A DNA stretch of 64,000 bases from Bacillus sp. SM2101 (GTDB lineage Bacteria; Bacillota; Bacilli; Bacillales; SM2101), in NCBI RefSeq assembly GCF_018588585.1, contig NZ_JAEUFG010000001.1, positions 392,778-456,777 of the forward strand. Reading direction: 5' to 3'. Shown here piece by piece: positions 19,340 through 28,297 of this stretch. Below the pieces are notes generated by a model that worked only from the letters and a program-made list of their open reading frames with translations, was not told the DNA's origin and searched no databases. The stretch's first letter is position 1; each line of letters starts with the position of its first letter. Both the position numbers and the translations under genes were made by a program.

Positions 19340-19987
19340 TTAGTCACCTCTTCGCTTACTAATTGCCATGCCATCTCCTACTGGTAAAATAGTTGTATCA
19401 TATAAAGGGTTCTTCATTAACCACTCGTTATAATTTCTTATTTTGCTAATAAGTTGATTAGTACGTTTATTTTCTGTATCTATTTTGGAAGCTACAAAAC
19501 CTTTATATAAAACATTATCAGTAATGATTATTGCATTTTGTGAGAGCATAGGGCTATACAATTCAAAAAATCGTTTATATTGCCCTTTTGCTGCATCTAT
19601 AAATAAAAAATCAAATGGACCTCTATGCTTCACTTGTTCTTCAAGTTCAAGGGCATTGCCAAATAAAATATCTATTTGCTTTGAACATCCACTCTTTTTT
19701 ACGAATTCACGTGCAGTATCATATCGTTGTTTGTGACGTTCAACTGTTACAATTTCTGCATGTGGCAAAGTTAATGCCATCCTTATAGCAGAATAGCCAA
19801 TCGCCGTTCCAATTTCCAAAATTTTTTTAGGTTGCACAATACGTAATATTTGTAGTATTGCTTCTATTCCAACGAGCTCCATTATCGGTACATGATGCTC
19901 GTTTGCATACTGCTCCATTTCGTGTATTAGAGGCTGTCTCTCTCTTACGAGACTCTCTAAATAGGTATTCACTAGCTCGACATCCAC
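19340..19987 (-). CDS. trmR: tRNA 5-hydroxyuridine methyltransferase TrmR (YrrM)
   Basis: A 215-aa SAM-dependent O-methyltransferase of the catechol-methyltransferase-like family. Motif I reads KKILEIGTAIGYSAIRMA; the acidic metal site is in FDFLFIDAAKGQYKRF and ITDNVLYKG. In B. subtilis TrmR converts ho5U34 to mo5U34 in tRNA. Synteny with the two U32 genes supports that role rather than small-molecule methylation. Confidence 0.9.
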   Translation of the reverse strand: MDVELVNTYLESLVRERQPLIHEMEQYANEHHVPIMELVGIEAILQILRIVQPKKILEIGTAIGYSAIRMALTLPHAEIVTVERHKQRYDTAREFVKKSGCSKQIDILFGNALELEEQVKHRGPFDFLFIDAAKGQYKRFFELYSPMLSQNAIIITDNVLYKGFVASKIDTENKRTNQLISKIRNYNEWLMKNPLYDTTILPVGDGMAISKRRGD

Positions 19988-20028
19988 GCTATGCTACCTC
20001 ATTCCTGTAGATTATCATTGTTCTATTA

Positions 20029-20188
20029 GACTGTTTTCGCATTGATGGTTGTTTACGTTCTAAGAATATAAACCCGTTACATCTAACGTTCTGGTGATCT
20101 TTGCATGTATAAAACAATACAAACTTATAAATCCACTTCTTACGATTCTAATTGAGTAACAAAAACAACAAATTGATCGAAAAGAGCC
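20029..20188. repeat. MITE-like palindromic repeat
   Basis: A 160-bp copy with ends GACTGTTTTCGCATTGATGG and ATCGAAAAGAGCC, between trmR and mltG. Its right end abuts the mltG terminator. No clear target duplication is visible at this copy. Confidence 0.7.
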
Positions 20189-20189
20189 T

Positions 20190-20219
20190 TAAAAAAAGAA
20201 GAGTTCGACAAAAGAACTC
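20190..20219 (-). terminator. Rho-independent terminator of mltG
   Basis: Stem GAGTTC / GAACTC (20201-20206, 20214-20219) followed in minus-strand reading by a T-rich stretch with a seven-T run. It lies about 100 bp downstream of the mltG stop. Confidence 0.6.
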
Positions 20220-20321
20220 CCAACAACTCGATATATTTTACCATAACAACAAGGGGATTGCGAATTATTCTCCGCCCCCCCTTTAATTACCACTTTTTAT
20301 ACATATAATTTGTTCGATCTC

Positions 20322-21446
20322 TTAGTCATTCGTAATATATTGTGCTTTTAGCGCATTATGTTCTTCAAGTGTTTTTGCATAAAAGACATCTCCCGATGGA
20401 GCTGCTAAGAAATATAGGTAGTCTGTACTTGCTGGGTTTAATGCAGCAATGATGGACATTTCTCCTGCATTAGCAATCGGACCTGGAGGTAAACCAGCAT
20501 GCATATAAGTGTTATATGGAGAATTCACTTCTAAATCTTCGTATAGTACGCGATCCTTATGCTTTCCTAATGCGTATAACACTGTAGGATCGGTTTGTAG
20601 CGGCATACCAATATCCATTCGATTGTAAAATACACTAGATATCTGTTCTCTGTCGGTTTTTGCTGTAGCTTCTTCTTCAATTAATGAAGCCATCGTTAAG
20701 ACTGTGTGTGCAGACATTCCTAACCCAGCAATTTCTGCATCATAATTTAATAATACTTCTTGTGTTTTAGCTAACATTTTTTCTACAATATCCTCAATTG
20801 AAGGATCTTCTTTGTAAAAATCGTAAGTTGCCGGAAAGAGATATCCTTCAAGGGGATATTTAATATTTTCACCTAGAATTTCTTCCGTCAAGAGATCAGG
20901 ATAGTGAGATTGAAGTGTAGCTATATACTCTTTGTCTGTAAGTTTTGCCATCACTTCATCTTCAGAATAATTCGTTTTCTCTGCAATTATTTTACCGATT
21001 TGTGTTAGTTGTTTACCTTCAGGAATCGTTATTTTAAAAACAACATCTTGTATAACCACACCGGTTTTAATACTATCGATCAACTCTTGAAAAGTCATCG
21101 ACGGACTCAATTCATAGTCTCCAGCTTGAAAACCTGATTCATTTTTAAACTTAATATAATAGCGAAATATTTTAGCATCTTTTATAAGACCGTTTTCCTC
21201 TAAAATATTTGCAATAGCAGTTGATGAAGAACCAATCGGTATCGTAATATTAACAGTTTCCTCATTTTCCGGTTCTACTGGTTGTAGAGCTGATTTTATA
21301 TATACATAGCCGCCTCCAATAACTCCAGCTATTACAATTAATAAAACTAAGGTGATAACAAGTACAATCCTTCTAATAACTCTAGCTTCTTTATGTTGTT
21401 CTATAATTTTTTCCTGCTTTTCATTCTGTGCTTCTTTCTCAGACAT
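20322..21446 (-). CDS. mltG: Endolytic murein transglycosylase MltG
   Basis: A 374-aa YceG-like protein with a cytoplasmic charged start (EAQNEKQEKIIEQHKEARV), one membrane helix (IVLVITLVLLIVIAGVIGGG), a LysM-like segment, and the catalytic domain. The latter contains ASLIEEEATAKTDREQISSV (catalytic Glu) and LQTDPTVLYALG. It cleaves nascent glycan strands near the membrane and sets their length. The ATG at 21446 follows a perfect AAAGGAGGA site; a start at 21464 overlaps it. This is yrrL of B. subtilis. Confidence 0.94.
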   Translation of the reverse strand: MSEKEAQNEKQEKIIEQHKEARVIRRIVLVITLVLLIVIAGVIGGGYVYIKSALQPVEPENEETVNITIPIGSSSTAIANILEENGLIKDAKIFRYYIKFKNESGFQAGDYELSPSMTFQELIDSIKTGVVIQDVVFKITIPEGKQLTQIGKIIAEKTNYSEDEVMAKLTDKEYIATLQSHYPDLLTEEILGENIKYPLEGYLFPATYDFYKEDPSIEDIVEKMLAKTQEVLLNYDAEIAGLGMSAHTVLTMASLIEEEATAKTDREQISSVFYNRMDIGMPLQTDPTVLYALGKHKDRVLYEDLEVNSPYNTYMHAGLPPGPIANAGEMSIIAALNPASTDYLYFLAAPSGDVFYAKTLEEHNALKAQYITND

Positions 21447-21701
21447 ATCGAGTCCTCCTTTCACTCGAACTATTATACTACATTTTTTTTATCATTCGCC
21501 ATTTGCTTACAAAATTATTCTAATCTTAATAGGTAAAATGAGTTAAGTGGTACCGTAGAATAATCATGTAATCACAATTTTCAGAAAACATAAGTGTTTC
21601 ACTCATCCTCGACAAGCCTTGAGGTCATTCATTTGAAGGCGTTTTACCTTCAGGGAAAATGATAAAGTGACTTTGATGGGTAAGGCAATGCGTATAAAAA
21701 A

Positions 21702-21828
21702 GACTGTTTTCACATAGATTGTTGCTTTTCATACTAAGATTTATACGCACGTATACATCTAGCTTTCGTGGCATCTACATCGACGCACTAATTTGAAAAC
21801 AATAGCTACATTTTTTACGAAAAGAAAC
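21702..21828. repeat. MITE-like repeat with 8-bp target duplication
   Basis: A 127-bp copy with ends GACTGTTTTCACAT and TTTACGAAAAGAAAC, flanked by ATAAAAAA and ATAAATAA (7 of 8 identical). It lies between yrzB and mltG. A decayed copy of the other repeat family precedes it at about 21597-21681. Confidence 0.75.
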
Positions 21829-21906
21829 ATAAATAATGATAAACACCATGCAGTAAATATAGTTCAGAGAAATCTCACTTTTTTATCTGTTAAAATAGAT
21901 AAGGCC

Positions 21907-21944
21907 GACTCTATTTTGTAGCTAAAAAGCTACCATTAGAGTCA
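21907..21944 (-). terminator. Strong hairpin after yrzB
   Basis: GACTCTA...TAGAGTC with an inner GTAGCT-aaaa-AGCTAC stem, 32 bp downstream of the yrzB stop. The T tract in minus-strand reading is poor (GGCCTTATC), so termination may need a protein factor, or the hairpin may stabilise the 3' end. Confidence 0.5.
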
Positions 21945-21975
21945 GCCTGGTCCTCATCTGTAATAATAACTACTT

Positions 21976-22263
21976 TTACACTTCTTCGTTTTCATCAAGG
22001 AAAGTATTAAGCATTTCTTCAACCATATCCCACTCTTCATCAGTTTCAATAGGCTGTAATTCACCATCTTTATTGTCATCACTCGGAACAAAGCTTGATG
22101 CATGAATTTCTATATCTTCATCTTCATCATGGTCTGCTCCAACTGGATAATAAAGTACATATGATTTACCGAATTCAGCATTTTCAAATGTAAAAAGCAC
22201 TTTACATAGCTGTTCATTCCCGTTTTCATCTACTACCGTTATTTGATCTTCGTTGTGTGTCAT
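21976..22263 (-). CDS. yrzB: DUF1292 protein YrzB
   Basis: A 95-aa acidic protein ([21 protein letters not shown], then [11 protein letters not shown], then an acidic tail) of the DUF1292 family, found in Firmicutes directly after yrrK. Function unknown. It starts 12 bp after yrrK and belongs to the conserved ireB-yrrK-yrzB operon. Confidence 0.9.
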   Translation of the reverse strand: MTHNEDQITVVDENGNEQLCKVLFTFENAEFGKSYVLYYPVGADHDEDEDIEIHASSFVPSDDNKDGELQPIETDEEWDMVEEMLNTFLDENEEV

Positions 22264-22275
22264 ACTTTCACCTCA

Positions 22276-22692
22276 TTAGTTTTTACTGTCCAAATATCCT
22301 TGTAAAATCATCACTGCTGCCATTTTGTCAATGACTTTCTTTCTTTTCTTACGACTAACATCTGCACTTAATAATACACGTTCAGCTGCCATCGTAGATA
22401 AACGCTCGTCCCATAATTGGGTTTCAAGCTGAAATGTTTCTTCCATCAATTTAGCAAATGCTATACAAGCTTCTCCCCTTGGACCAACTGTACCATTCAT
22501 ATTTTTAGGAAAGCCGACAACAATTTTCTGAACTTCATATTGTTGAATGAGTTCTTTTAGACGGTCCAACCTAAATTCATTTCTCTCTTCGTCGATTTTT
22601 ATTGTTTCGATACCTTGGGCAGTCCAACCCATTTCGTCACTTACAGCTACCCCTATCGTTTTAGTACCGACGTCTAATCCAAGGATTCGCAT
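22276..22692 (-). CDS. yrrK: Putative pre-16S rRNA nuclease / Holliday junction resolvase-like YqgF (YrrK)
   Basis: A 138-aa RNase H-fold protein starting [20 protein letters not shown], with the acidic residue in this motif and further conserved segments [12 protein letters not shown] and [11 protein letters not shown]. YqgF proteins mature the 5' end of 16S rRNA in E. coli; a RuvX resolvase role has also been proposed. It begins four bases after ireB and has the usual length of the family. Confidence 0.95.
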   Translation of the reverse strand: MRILGLDVGTKTIGVAVSDEMGWTAQGIETIKIDEERNEFRLDRLKELIQQYEVQKIVVGFPKNMNGTVGPRGEACIAFAKLMEETFQLETQLWDERLSTMAAERVLLSADVSRKKRKKVIDKMAAVMILQGYLDSKN

Positions 22693-22696
22693 ATAC

Positions 22697-22963
22697 TTAC
22701 TCCTTACGGTGATGCTCTAAATAAGATTTAACTAACTCCTCAATCAATTCATCACGTTCAATTTGTCTTATAATGTTCCTAGCGTCTTTATGACGAGGAA
22801 TATAGGCAGGATCGCCAGATAATAAATATCCTACAACTTGGTTAATTGGATTGTAACCTTTGTCTTGCAAAGCATCATAAACTGTAAAAAGTACATCTTT
22901 TACATTTGTTTCGACAGGTTCTTCTGAAAAATTAAATTGCATTGTTTTATCGAACGAGCTCAT
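22697..22963 (-). CDS. ireB: IreB family regulatory protein (YrzL)
   Basis: An 88-aa DUF965 protein ([15 protein letters not shown], then [20 protein letters not shown] and [17 protein letters not shown]). In enterococci IreB is a phosphorylation target of the serine/threonine kinase IreK and affects cephalosporin resistance. The ATG at 22963 follows GGTGAGGTG; an in-frame GTG at 22972 is part of that site. First gene of the ireB-yrrK-yrzB operon downstream of alaS. Confidence 0.93.
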   Translation of the reverse strand: MSSFDKTMQFNFSEEPVETNVKDVLFTVYDALQDKGYNPINQVVGYLLSGDPAYIPRHKDARNIIRQIERDELIEELVKSYLEHHRKE

Positions 22964-23042
22964 TATATGCACCTCACCCTCAAGATCCGACTGTTGAATC
23001 TGTCAAGTTTTTCATACTTACATTGTACACTAAAAATATAAA

Positions 23043-25679
23043 TTATAAAACGGATTTAACCCATTCTTCAACATAGTTTAATGCACTTTCAAGTTTATTA
23101 GGGTCTTTTCCACCTGCTTGTGCCATATCAGGTCGACCACCACCGCCACCGCCACAGCGTGTAGCTACTTCTTTGACTACTTTGCCGGCATGGTAGCCCT
23201 TTTGAATCAAATCCTTAGTAACACCCGCTACTATATTCACTTTATCATCATTAATAGCACCTAAGACAACAACGGCTGAGCCTAAATTTTGTTTTAATTC
23301 ATCAACCATTGAGCGTAAATTATTCATATCTGCTGCATCTACTATACTCGTTAGAACCGAAACTCCATTCACATCTTTAACTGCATTGACTAAATTACTT
23401 GCTTCGATATTTCCTAACTTTGCCGATAAGGATTCATTTTCACGCTGAACCATACGTAATTCGGATGTCAAAGATTCAATTCTGCTCGTAACATCCTTCG
23501 GATTTACTTTTAATTTGTTTGCAGCTTCATGTAATAACTGAACTTGCTCATTAATTACTTGATATGCTCCTTGACCAGTAACGGCCTCTATACGCCTTGT
23601 TCCAGCACCAATACCTGATTCTGAAATAACCTTGAATAAACCGATGACCGAGGTATTCGGTACATGGCAACCACCACATAGCTCTAAACTGTAGTCACCA
23701 ACTTGAACAACACGTACAACCTCTCCATATTTTTCACCGAAAAGTGCCATTGCACCCATTTCTTTTGCTTCGTCAAGTGATTTATAGTCAATTTGAACTG
23801 CAATGCTTTTCCAAATTTGTTCATTAACGATAGACTCTATTTGATCCAATTCTTCCTGTGTTACTTGACCAAAATGTGAAAAGTCAAATCGCAGACGATC
23901 AGCATTTACCAATGAACCAGCTTGATTAACATGTTTTCCTAATACATCTTTCAACGCTTGGTGGAGAAGGTGAGTAGCTGTATGATTCTTAATAATATTT
24001 AACCGTTTTTCTTCATTTATTTTCGCTTCAAATGCTTGACCTTTTTGTAGTGTACCTTTTTCAACGTTAACATGATGAATATTTTGTCCATTTGGAGCTT
24101 TTTGAACATCTTTTACTTTTAATACAGTATCTTTATTTTCAAATAATCCCTGGTCAGCAATCTGCCCACCGCTTTCAGCATAAAAAGGTGTTTTATCAAC
24201 GATAATTTGTGCCTCTTGCCCTTGTTCTATACGTTCAACAAAGTCACCATCTTTAACGATTATTTCAATTTTACTTCCAGCCTTTGTTTGTTCATAACCA
24301 ACAAAGTTACTTTCAACCTTAACGTCACCTAACACTCCGCCTTGCACTTGCATTGAATCCACATCTTGACGAGCAGCACGAGCTCGTTCTCGTTGGAGCT
24401 CCATCTCTTTTTCAAATCCTGCATGATCAACCTTCATATGTTCATCTTCTGCATATTCCTCAGTAAGCTCAACTGGAAAACCGTATGTATCATATAAACG
24501 AAACACATCTGTTCCAGAGATTGTATCACTGCCATTTTCTTTCTCTTTTTTAATTACACTTGCTAAAATCGTTAAGCCTTCATTAAGCGTTTCATGGAAA
24601 CGTTCTTCTTCATTTTTCACAACTTTTTGAATAAATTCAGTTTTCGCCTTTACTTCTGGATAAAAATCAACCATGATTTCTGCTACGGTTGGTACAAGCT
24701 CAAACATAAACGGTCGTTGGATATTAATTTTCTTTGCGTAACGCACAGCTCGACGTAATAAACGACGCAATACATAACCTCTTCCTTCATTTGATGGAAG
24801 TGCACCATCACTTACAGCAAAAGTAACTGTGCGAATATGGTCAGCAATTACTTTAAATGCAACATCTTTTGAACTGTCTTGACGGTATTTTTCATTTGAG
24901 ATATGCTCTGTCGCTTCTATAATTGGCATAAAAAGATCCGTATCAAAGTTGGTTGGAACATCTTGGATAATTGAGCACATGCGTTCAAGTCCCATACCTG
25001 TATCAATATTTTTCTTTGGTAGGGGTGTATAAGATCCATCAGGATTATGATTAAACTGTGAAAATACTAAATTCCATACTTCTAAATAGCGCTCATTTTC
25101 TCCACCTGGAAATAATTCAGGGTCATTGGGATCATTCCCAAATTGCTCACCACGATCATAAAAAATTTCTGTATTTGGTCCACTTGGCCCTTCACCAATA
25201 TCCCAAAAATTCTCCTCTAATCGAATTATACGTTCTTTCGGAACACCAACTTCCTTATTCCATATTTCAAACGCTTCATCATCTTCTGGGTGGATCGTGA
25301 CAGAGAGCTTTTCTGGATCAAACCCTATCCACTTATCACTTGTTAAAAATTCCCATGCCCAATGAATTGCTTCATTTTTAAAATAATCTCCTATAGAAAA
25401 ATTCCCCAACATTTCAAAGAAAGTATGATGACGAGCTGTTTGCCCAACGTTTTCGATATCATTTGTTCGAATCGATTTTTGGGCATTACAAATTCTTGGG
25501 TTATCTGGAATAACTCTGCCATCAAAATATTTCTTTAATGTAGCAACACCACTATTTATCCATAACAGCGTTGGGTCTTCATGTGGCACTAATGAAGCAC
25601 TTGGTTCTATTGCATGGTCTTTTTCCTGAAAAAAATCTAAAAACATTTGGCGTACTTCTGCAGAGTTTAGTTTCTTCAT
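23043..25679 (-). CDS. alaS: Alanyl-tRNA synthetase
   Basis: An 878-aa class II synthetase. The catalytic core carries [17 protein letters not shown]; the editing domain shows [11 protein letters not shown] and the zinc-type motif LCGGCHV; the C-terminal domain ends with the glycine-rich [17 protein letters not shown]. The ATG at 25679 is preceded by AAAGGAGATA; an upstream frame to 25733 lies in the leader. Expression is controlled by the T-box upstream, and a repeat element sits between that T-box and the gene. Confidence 0.97.
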   Translation of the reverse strand: MKKLNSAEVRQMFLDFFQEKDHAIEPSASLVPHEDPTLLWINSGVATLKKYFDGRVIPDNPRICNAQKSIRTNDIENVGQTARHHTFFEMLGNFSIGDYFKNEAIHWAWEFLTSDKWIGFDPEKLSVTIHPEDDEAFEIWNKEVGVPKERIIRLEENFWDIGEGPSGPNTEIFYDRGEQFGNDPNDPELFPGGENERYLEVWNLVFSQFNHNPDGSYTPLPKKNIDTGMGLERMCSIIQDVPTNFDTDLFMPIIEATEHISNEKYRQDSSKDVAFKVIADHIRTVTFAVSDGALPSNEGRGYVLRRLLRRAVRYAKKINIQRPFMFELVPTVAEIMVDFYPEVKAKTEFIQKVVKNEEERFHETLNEGLTILASVIKKEKENGSDTISGTDVFRLYDTYGFPVELTEEYAEDEHMKVDHAGFEKEMELQRERARAARQDVDSMQVQGGVLGDVKVESNFVGYEQTKAGSKIEIIVKDGDFVERIEQGQEAQIIVDKTPFYAESGGQIADQGLFENKDTVLKVKDVQKAPNGQNIHHVNVEKGTLQKGQAFEAKINEEKRLNIIKNHTATHLLHQALKDVLGKHVNQAGSLVNADRLRFDFSHFGQVTQEELDQIESIVNEQIWKSIAVQIDYKSLDEAKEMGAMALFGEKYGEVVRVVQVGDYSLELCGGCHVPNTSVIGLFKVISESGIGAGTRRIEAVTGQGAYQVINEQVQLLHEAANKLKVNPKDVTSRIESLTSELRMVQRENESLSAKLGNIEASNLVNAVKDVNGVSVLTSIVDAADMNNLRSMVDELKQNLGSAVVVLGAINDDKVNIVAGVTKDLIQKGYHAGKVVKEVATRCGGGGGGRPDMAQAGGKDPNKLESALNYVEEWVKSVL

Positions 25680-25755
25680 GTTAATATCTCCTTTTAGAAA
25701 TTGTTCAATAAAGCACTGAAAAAAATATTTCACTAATTGAACACTCTTTAATAAT

Positions 25756-25913
25756 GACTCTTTCCGAAAGCTATGTTGCTAATGTCACCGAATTAGAAAA
25801 TAAAAAGAGTTTAATACGTTTCACATCTTTTTAAGAAAAAAAGATGCCACCACCGAAAGTGGTGTACGTGTTTATTACTAATTCGAAAAACAACAAACAT
25901 TGCGAAAACAGCC
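25756..25913. repeat. MITE-like repeat in the alaS leader, with 8-bp target duplication
   Basis: A 158-bp copy in opposite orientation to most others: left end GACTCTTTCCGAAAG, right end GCGAAAACAGCC. Flanks are TTAATAAT (25748-25755) and TTAAAAAT (25914-25921), 7 of 8 identical. It lies between the T-box terminator and the alaS start codon, so it is transcribed as part of the alaS leader. Confidence 0.8.
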
Positions 25914-25923
25914 TTAAAAATAT

Positions 25924-26237
25924 AAAAAACCCCCATCCCAAAAGCAGGGACGAGAGTTATACTCGCGGTACCACCCTGATTATGAACAATTTCGAAAAGC
26001 GTAAATTCCCCACCATTTCTGGTAAATGACAAGCGCCTTACAGAAAAATATGTTTGTTCATCACTCATGATAAGCCGTAACGTGGCAAAACGGCAGGGTT
26101 TATCTGCACTCAAGATTAGCTTTCTGTTATCCTTCACCTAGAATTTCTTTCAGCCTAAAGGGAAATTCCTCTCTGATTTTATAATTACATAAGGTGGACT
26201 ATAACATACTCGATCCGTCATCGTTTTCCGTATTATA
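25924..26237 (-). promoter_or_regulatory. T-box riboswitch of alaS
   Basis: In minus-strand reading the conserved T-box core AGGGTGGTACCGCG (25964-25977) precedes a terminator (CTCGTCCC...GGGATGGGGG plus T run, 25924-25955). Upstream are the AGAGAGGAA and GGCTGAAAGAAATTC elements of stem I. The antiterminator bulge TGGT would pair with ACCA, as expected for the A73 discriminator of tRNA-Ala. Uncharged tRNA-Ala should permit readthrough into alaS. Confidence 0.93.
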
Positions 26238-26243
26238 ATGCGA

Positions 26244-26272
26244 ATTATAGACAAGCAAAACTTATTTGTCAA
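26244..26272 (-). promoter_or_regulatory. Consensus SigA promoter of the alaS T-box transcript
   Basis: A perfect TTGACA (26267-26272), a 17-bp spacer and a perfect TATAAT (26244-26249) in minus-strand reading. Transcription should start near 26237. The -35 overlaps the stop codon of yrrI. Confidence 0.9.
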
Positions 26273-27330
26273 TGATTCATTAAATATGTTTTGGCATGAA
26301 GTATCGTAACTTTTACTATCGCTAAAAAAGGAACAGCAACTATTAAACCTAATACACCTGCAATCTCTCCCCCAACTAACAGTGCAAACATTATAACAAT
26401 AGGGTGCATATGCAGGCTTTTTCCTACAATTAGTGGTGATAATACATTACCTTCAATAAATTGTAAAACAAGGACTAAACCGGATACGAATAGAACCATC
26501 TTCATTGAGATAGTCGCTGCGATAATAACGGCTGGAATTAAACCAATAATTGGTCCAAAATAAGGAATAATATTCGTAACCCCTATGATGCTTCCTAGTA
26601 GCAAAGGGTATTTCATTTTGATTAACCAAAAACCAATTGTTGCAATAATTCCGATCGCAAAGCACACAAATAGTTGCCCTCTAATGTAATTACCAAGTGA
26701 TTCATCAACCCCTTTTAAAAACTCTTTCCCAGGGGTACGAAATTTTTTTGGTGTTATGTACCATATTGCCTTATTTATATCTGGGTAGTCTTTAAGCATA
26801 TAGAAAACTAAAAACGGAATGATAGCAATTAAAATAATATAGTTCAGCAATCGTTTCATACTGTTTAATAACTTTGTAACTAGTAATGCACTCTCTTTCT
26901 CAATTGATTGTAGCCCTTCCTCAATTCTATCGTGAAATCCATTTGGCCAATGGGATGTTTGATCACGAATTTCCTCAATCCAATCTCGGTACGTCTCCAT
27001 AAATATTGGTACATTTTCACTTAAATCCTTTAGCTGTTCAATAATAATTGGTACTCCTTTATATAAGCCGAAACCAACTCCTCCAAAGAACAAAGTATAT
27101 ATAAGTAAAATAGCAATAGACCTGGGAACTCCGTGATGATGGATTTTCTCGATAATGGGATGAAGTAAGTAAGTAATAAATGCGGCAATAACAAAAGGGG
27201 TAATTACAATTGCAATCATCTTTAGCGTTGGTTTCCAAATCGGCGCAAGCTTCATAAAAACGTATAACAATACAAACATTAATAAAAAGAGAAGTAAGCG
27301 ATAAATCCATACTAAACGAATGTCCTTCAT
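26269..27330 (-). CDS. yrrI: AI-2E family transporter YrrI
   Basis: A 353-aa membrane protein with about eight hydrophobic helices and the family's long extracytoplasmic segment (ENVPIFMETYRDWIEEIRDQ). Further features are FLVFYMLKDYP and the C-terminal IPYFGPIIGLIPA and GLIVAVPFLAIVKV. The family includes autoinducer-2 exporters and Na+/H+ antiporters; the actual substrate cannot be read from sequence. Located upstream of alaS as in B. subtilis, though the glnQHMP genes found there are absent here. Confidence 0.9.
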   Translation of the reverse strand: MKDIRLVWIYRLLLFLLMFVLLYVFMKLAPIWKPTLKMIAIVITPFVIAAFITYLLHPIIEKIHHHGVPRSIAILLIYTLFFGGVGFGLYKGVPIIIEQLKDLSENVPIFMETYRDWIEEIRDQTSHWPNGFHDRIEEGLQSIEKESALLVTKLLNSMKRLLNYIILIAIIPFLVFYMLKDYPDINKAIWYITPKKFRTPGKEFLKGVDESLGNYIRGQLFVCFAIGIIATIGFWLIKMKYPLLLGSIIGVTNIIPYFGPIIGLIPAVIIAATISMKMVLFVSGLVLVLQFIEGNVLSPLIVGKSLHMHPIVIMFALLVGGEIAGVLGLIVAVPFLAIVKVTILHAKTYLMNH

Positions 27331-27381
27331 CTATACCCCACCTCTAATTAAATTCTGATCGTTACAAAATATCAACTTTAA

Positions 27382-27417
27382 AAAAGGGCAGAACCCGTAA
27401 TTGGGTCAGCCCCTTTT
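27382..27417 (-). terminator. Terminator after yrzQ
   Basis: Stem AAAAGGGC-AACCC / GGGT-GCCCCTTTT (27382-27417) with T run in minus-strand reading, three bases after the yrzQ stop. It separates the yrrD-yrzQ cluster from yrrI. Confidence 0.8.
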
Positions 27418-27419
27418 AG

Positions 27420-27557
27420 TCAGTAAAGCATCTTAGCAACTTTCTTTCTCATTCTCTTTATATTTTTTGGAGACATGATGTCACTTCTTTGGTTCATTTG
27501 GTATGCAGCAACCCCCATACCTAAAGCAACCAATGACGCAGTAATTGTTCTGTTCAT
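27420..27557 (-). CDS. yrzQ: DUF3918 small protein YrzQ
   Basis: A 45-aa protein (MNRTITASLVALGMGVAAYQ, then a basic tail with KNIKRMRKKVAKML). A short hydrophobic helix followed by a Lys/Arg-rich end is the DUF3918/YrzQ pattern. The start has a perfect TAAGGAGGA site. Position between yrrI and the zinc-ribbon gene equals that of yrzQ in related genomes. Function unknown. Confidence 0.85.
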   Translation of the reverse strand: MNRTITASLVALGMGVAAYQMNQRSDIMSPKNIKRMRKKVAKMLY

Positions 27558-27583
27558 TTTGTCCTCCTTAATGAAAGAGTCAA

Positions 27584-27775
27584 TTACAAATTTATCGTAC
27601 GATCTTCTTCTCCAAAGAGATCATCCAATGAACTAAGCGTTCCATCTTCTTCAACTTGATGGGTATTAATGATACCTTGGTTTACTGACATTTCTATAAA
27701 ACAGTTCCAACAATAATATTGGTTAACACCAATTTTACCAAGATCTTTATTTTTACAATTTGGACACATTAACAT
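27584..27775 (-). CDS. Small zinc-ribbon protein
   Basis: A 63-aa protein with two CxxC knuckles (CPNCKNKDLGKIGVNQYYCWNC), the layout of a treble-clef/zinc ribbon, followed by an acidic tail ending SSLDDLFGEEDRTINL. The ATG at 27775 follows AGAGGTG at seven bases. Conserved small proteins of this type (YrzR-like) occur next to yrrD in Bacillaceae, but I cannot assign a function. Acidic tails of this kind often contact other proteins; that is speculation. Confidence 0.75.
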   Translation of the reverse strand: MLMCPNCKNKDLGKIGVNQYYCWNCFIEMSVNQGIINTHQVEEDGTLSSLDDLFGEEDRTINL

Positions 27776-27789
27776 CAAACGACACCTCT

Positions 27790-28263
27790 TTATTTCCGCT
27801 TAGCTTTAAAAATGATGGTATCTTTGTTAACGGTAAAGTCATTGCTTTTAATTACTTTTTTTCCATCACTTATATCAGAAAAGAAACCATCTGTTATTTT
27901 ATACCCTTCTATTGTGCCCAATTCTTCTTGGAAAAATACGTCTTCTAATATTCCAAGAACTTCCCCATTTTCAGATTTCACGAATTTTTTTGCTAAGCTA
28001 TGGTGGGTGTTTAAGTAATGTGTATTTTTCTCTTGGCGTGTAGAATATTTTGTTGTAGAACTGCTAATCGTAATTCCATCATTATCAAAAGATAAAACTG
28101 ATTCTATTGGAATAAAAGTATCTCTCTGAAAAAGCCTTTTACCTTCAACAACGATTGATGCGACCTTTCCATCTTCTTGAACTAAAAGATCAACGACGTT
28201 GCCAAGCTGTTTGCCATCATGTGAATAAACTGGTAACCCCTTTAATAAGGAAAATGTCCGCAA
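27790..28263 (-). CDS. yrrD: PRC-barrel domain protein YrrD
   Basis: A 157-aa protein with two PRC-barrel-like repeats: RTFSLLKGLPVYSHDGKQLG...VVEGKRLFQRDTFIP in the N-terminal half, and KKFVKSENGEVLGILEDVFF...KITDGFFSD in the C-terminal half. PRC barrels bind RNA or protein partners, for example in RimM. Gene position between recD2 and the zinc-ribbon gene matches yrrD of B. subtilis, function unknown. It lies 34 bp after recD2. Confidence 0.87.
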   Translation of the reverse strand: MRTFSLLKGLPVYSHDGKQLGNVVDLLVQEDGKVASIVVEGKRLFQRDTFIPIESVLSFDNDGITISSSTTKYSTRQEKNTHYLNTHHSLAKKFVKSENGEVLGILEDVFFQEELGTIEGYKITDGFFSDISDGKKVIKSNDFTVNKDTIIFKAKRK

Positions 28264-28297
28264 AGATATCCCACCTTCCCGAACATTATTAGGTTAC

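Noticed and set aside
25811..26137. 108-codon minus-strand frame upstream of alaS
   Set aside because: It lies entirely in the T-box leader and the MITE, so translation is unlikely.
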